From Streptomyces sp. H39-S7 (GTDB lineage Bacteria > Actinomycetota > Actinomycetes > Streptomycetales > Streptomycetaceae), in contig NZ_JAPVLU010000002.1 in assembly GCF_027158205.1 (NCBI RefSeq), forward strand, positions 70,961-134,960: a DNA stretch of 64,000 nt, in the 5' to 3' direction. The translations under genes and the position numbers were made by a program. Of this stretch, positions 63,395 to 64,000 are shown in pieces; within the stretch, counting starts at the first letter, position 1, and the number at the start of each line of letters is the position of its first letter. The notes under the pieces were generated by a model, which was given only the letters and a program-made list of their open reading frames with translations, made no database searches and had not been told where the DNA came from.

Positions 63395-63730
63395 GTGAGC
63401 GCAGTCGACGAGGTGCCGGAACCGTCGGAACGGCGGCCGGGCCAGGACCCGGACGCGGCCGTCTGGGTCCTGGCCGGCCCGCTCACCCGAGCCGGCGTCC
63501 CCGAGCTGTGCGCGCGCCTGCGCGACCGGCTGCACGGCGGCGAGCCCGGCTGGGTGACCTGCGACGTGGCCGCGCTCACCGACCCGGACGCGACCACCGT
63601 CGAAGCACTGGCCCGGCTGCAGCTGACCGCCCGGCGGCTCGGCAGCCGCATACGGCTGCGGAACGCCTGCGGCCGGCTGCTCGGCCTGCTGACCCTGGCG
63701 GGCCTGCGGGACGTGCTGCCCCTGGAGTAG
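63395..63730 (+). CDS. STAS domain protein (anti-sigma factor antagonist-like)
   Basis: The 111-aa product has a STAS-like fold: VWVLAGPLTRAGV, VTCDVAALTDPDATTVEALARL and the C-terminal LGLLTLAGLRDVLPLE. The phosphorylatable Ser of SpoIIAA-type antagonists is not clear; the segment reads ALTDPDATTVEAL, where a Thr could serve. It starts at GTG 63395, with CAGGAGG upstream. It is convergent with the ECF sigma gene, but no anti-sigma factor gene is in view. Confidence 0.75.
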   Translation: MSAVDEVPEPSERRPGQDPDAAVWVLAGPLTRAGVPELCARLRDRLHGGEPGWVTCDVAALTDPDATTVEALARLQLTARRLGSRIRLRNACGRLLGLLTLAGLRDVLPLE

Positions 63731-63762
63731 CCCCGGAGGCAGCTCCCACCACCGGCAGGGGG

Positions 63763-64000
63763 CTACGGCTCCAGCCGCGGGGGCAGACCGAACAGCGGAA
63801 ACAGGTGCGCGGTGTCGAGGAACGCGTTGATGCCGGTGATCCGGTCTCCCGCGATCTCGATGACCTGCAGCGCCCACGGCACGTGACCGCCGTCGGAGCC
63901 GGGCCGGTACTGGCCGAAGGCCGGTGAGCCGTTCGCCGTCACGGGCACCAGCCGCGAGCCCGCGCAGCCTATGCCGGTCCCGAGCATCCAGCCGCGAATG
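63763..64000 (-). CDS. ECF sigma factor with SnoaL-like C-terminal domain (partial)
   Basis: Only the last about 78 residues are in the window; the 5' end is off the edge. NGSPAFGQYRP, PWALQVIEIAGDRITGINAFLD and LFPLFGLPPRL match the SnoaL-like C-terminal domain of SigJ/ECF41-56-type sigma factors, in which this domain replaces an anti-sigma factor. The sigma2/sigma4 domains are expected beyond the window. Confidence 0.8.
   Translation of the reverse strand, partial: IRGWMLGTGIGCAGSRLVPVTANGSPAFGQYRPGSDGGHVPWALQVIEIAGDRITGINAFLDTAHLFPLFGLPPRLEP

Overview
The window is about 64 kb of high-GC actinobacterial chromosome, almost certainly from a Streptomyces. The markers are two adjacent chaplin genes (short ChpH type and long sortase-anchored ChpC type), the mycothiol gene mshC with its usual actinobacterial neighbours, a glycerol operon with a GylR-type regulator, an F420-type LLM oxidoreductase, DUF5703 and SCO1664-type proteins, and frequent GTG/TTG starts. 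From memory, the order chpH/chpC ... corA, phosphomutase, DUF3090, SCO1664 family, mshC, PAC2, glpD-glpK-glpF-gylR, metH follows the S. coelicolor SCO1675-SCO1657 core region; no database was consulted.

Layout. 1-2.5 kb: two DUF202 membrane proteins behind a 4 x 23-bp tandem repeat, and a DUF6345 protein with a caspase-like His/Cys pair. 2.6-12.3 kb: an ASCH-Nudix fusion, a DUF3533 transporter-like protein, an AtuA-family enzyme, a 57-aa small protein behind a perfect inverted repeat, a pirin, a probable remnant of a type VII toxin locus (N-terminal stub plus Imm11-like immunity gene), fumarylacetoacetase and an unusual SDR. 12.3-18.8 kb: a TerD-nuclease-fold fusion, tRNA-Leu(GAG), an M20 peptidase, the chaplin pair (the long one with a collagen-like linker) and two small conserved proteins. 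18.8-25.3 kb: a RecD2-like protein that has lost its ATPase motifs, an aldo/keto reductase, an LLM oxidoreductase, a hypothetical protein and CorA. 25.4-29.1 kb: phosphomutase-DUF3090-SCO1664-mshC, preceded by a 5 x 16-bp repeat array.

29.2-43.8 kb looks like accessory carbohydrate metabolism set into the core: a secreted GH31 enzyme with NEW3 and NPCBM modules, PAC2, a GH18-like membrane-anchored protein, and an L-fucose-type operon (L-fuconate dehydratase, SDR, ribose-type ABC importer, aldo/keto reductase) with a convergent FadR-type GntR regulator whose upstream region shares a CCGATGT motif with the operon promoter. An AraC regulator and a TIGR03086 protein follow.

43.8-53.2 kb is core metabolism: glpF-glpK-glpD with gylR (matching palindromes before glpF and gylR), metH and a HAD phosphatase. 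53.6-63.1 kb is a complete Opp/Dpp importer operon with one binding protein upstream and two tandemly duplicated binding proteins downstream. The right end holds a STAS protein and the C-terminus of an ECF sigma factor.
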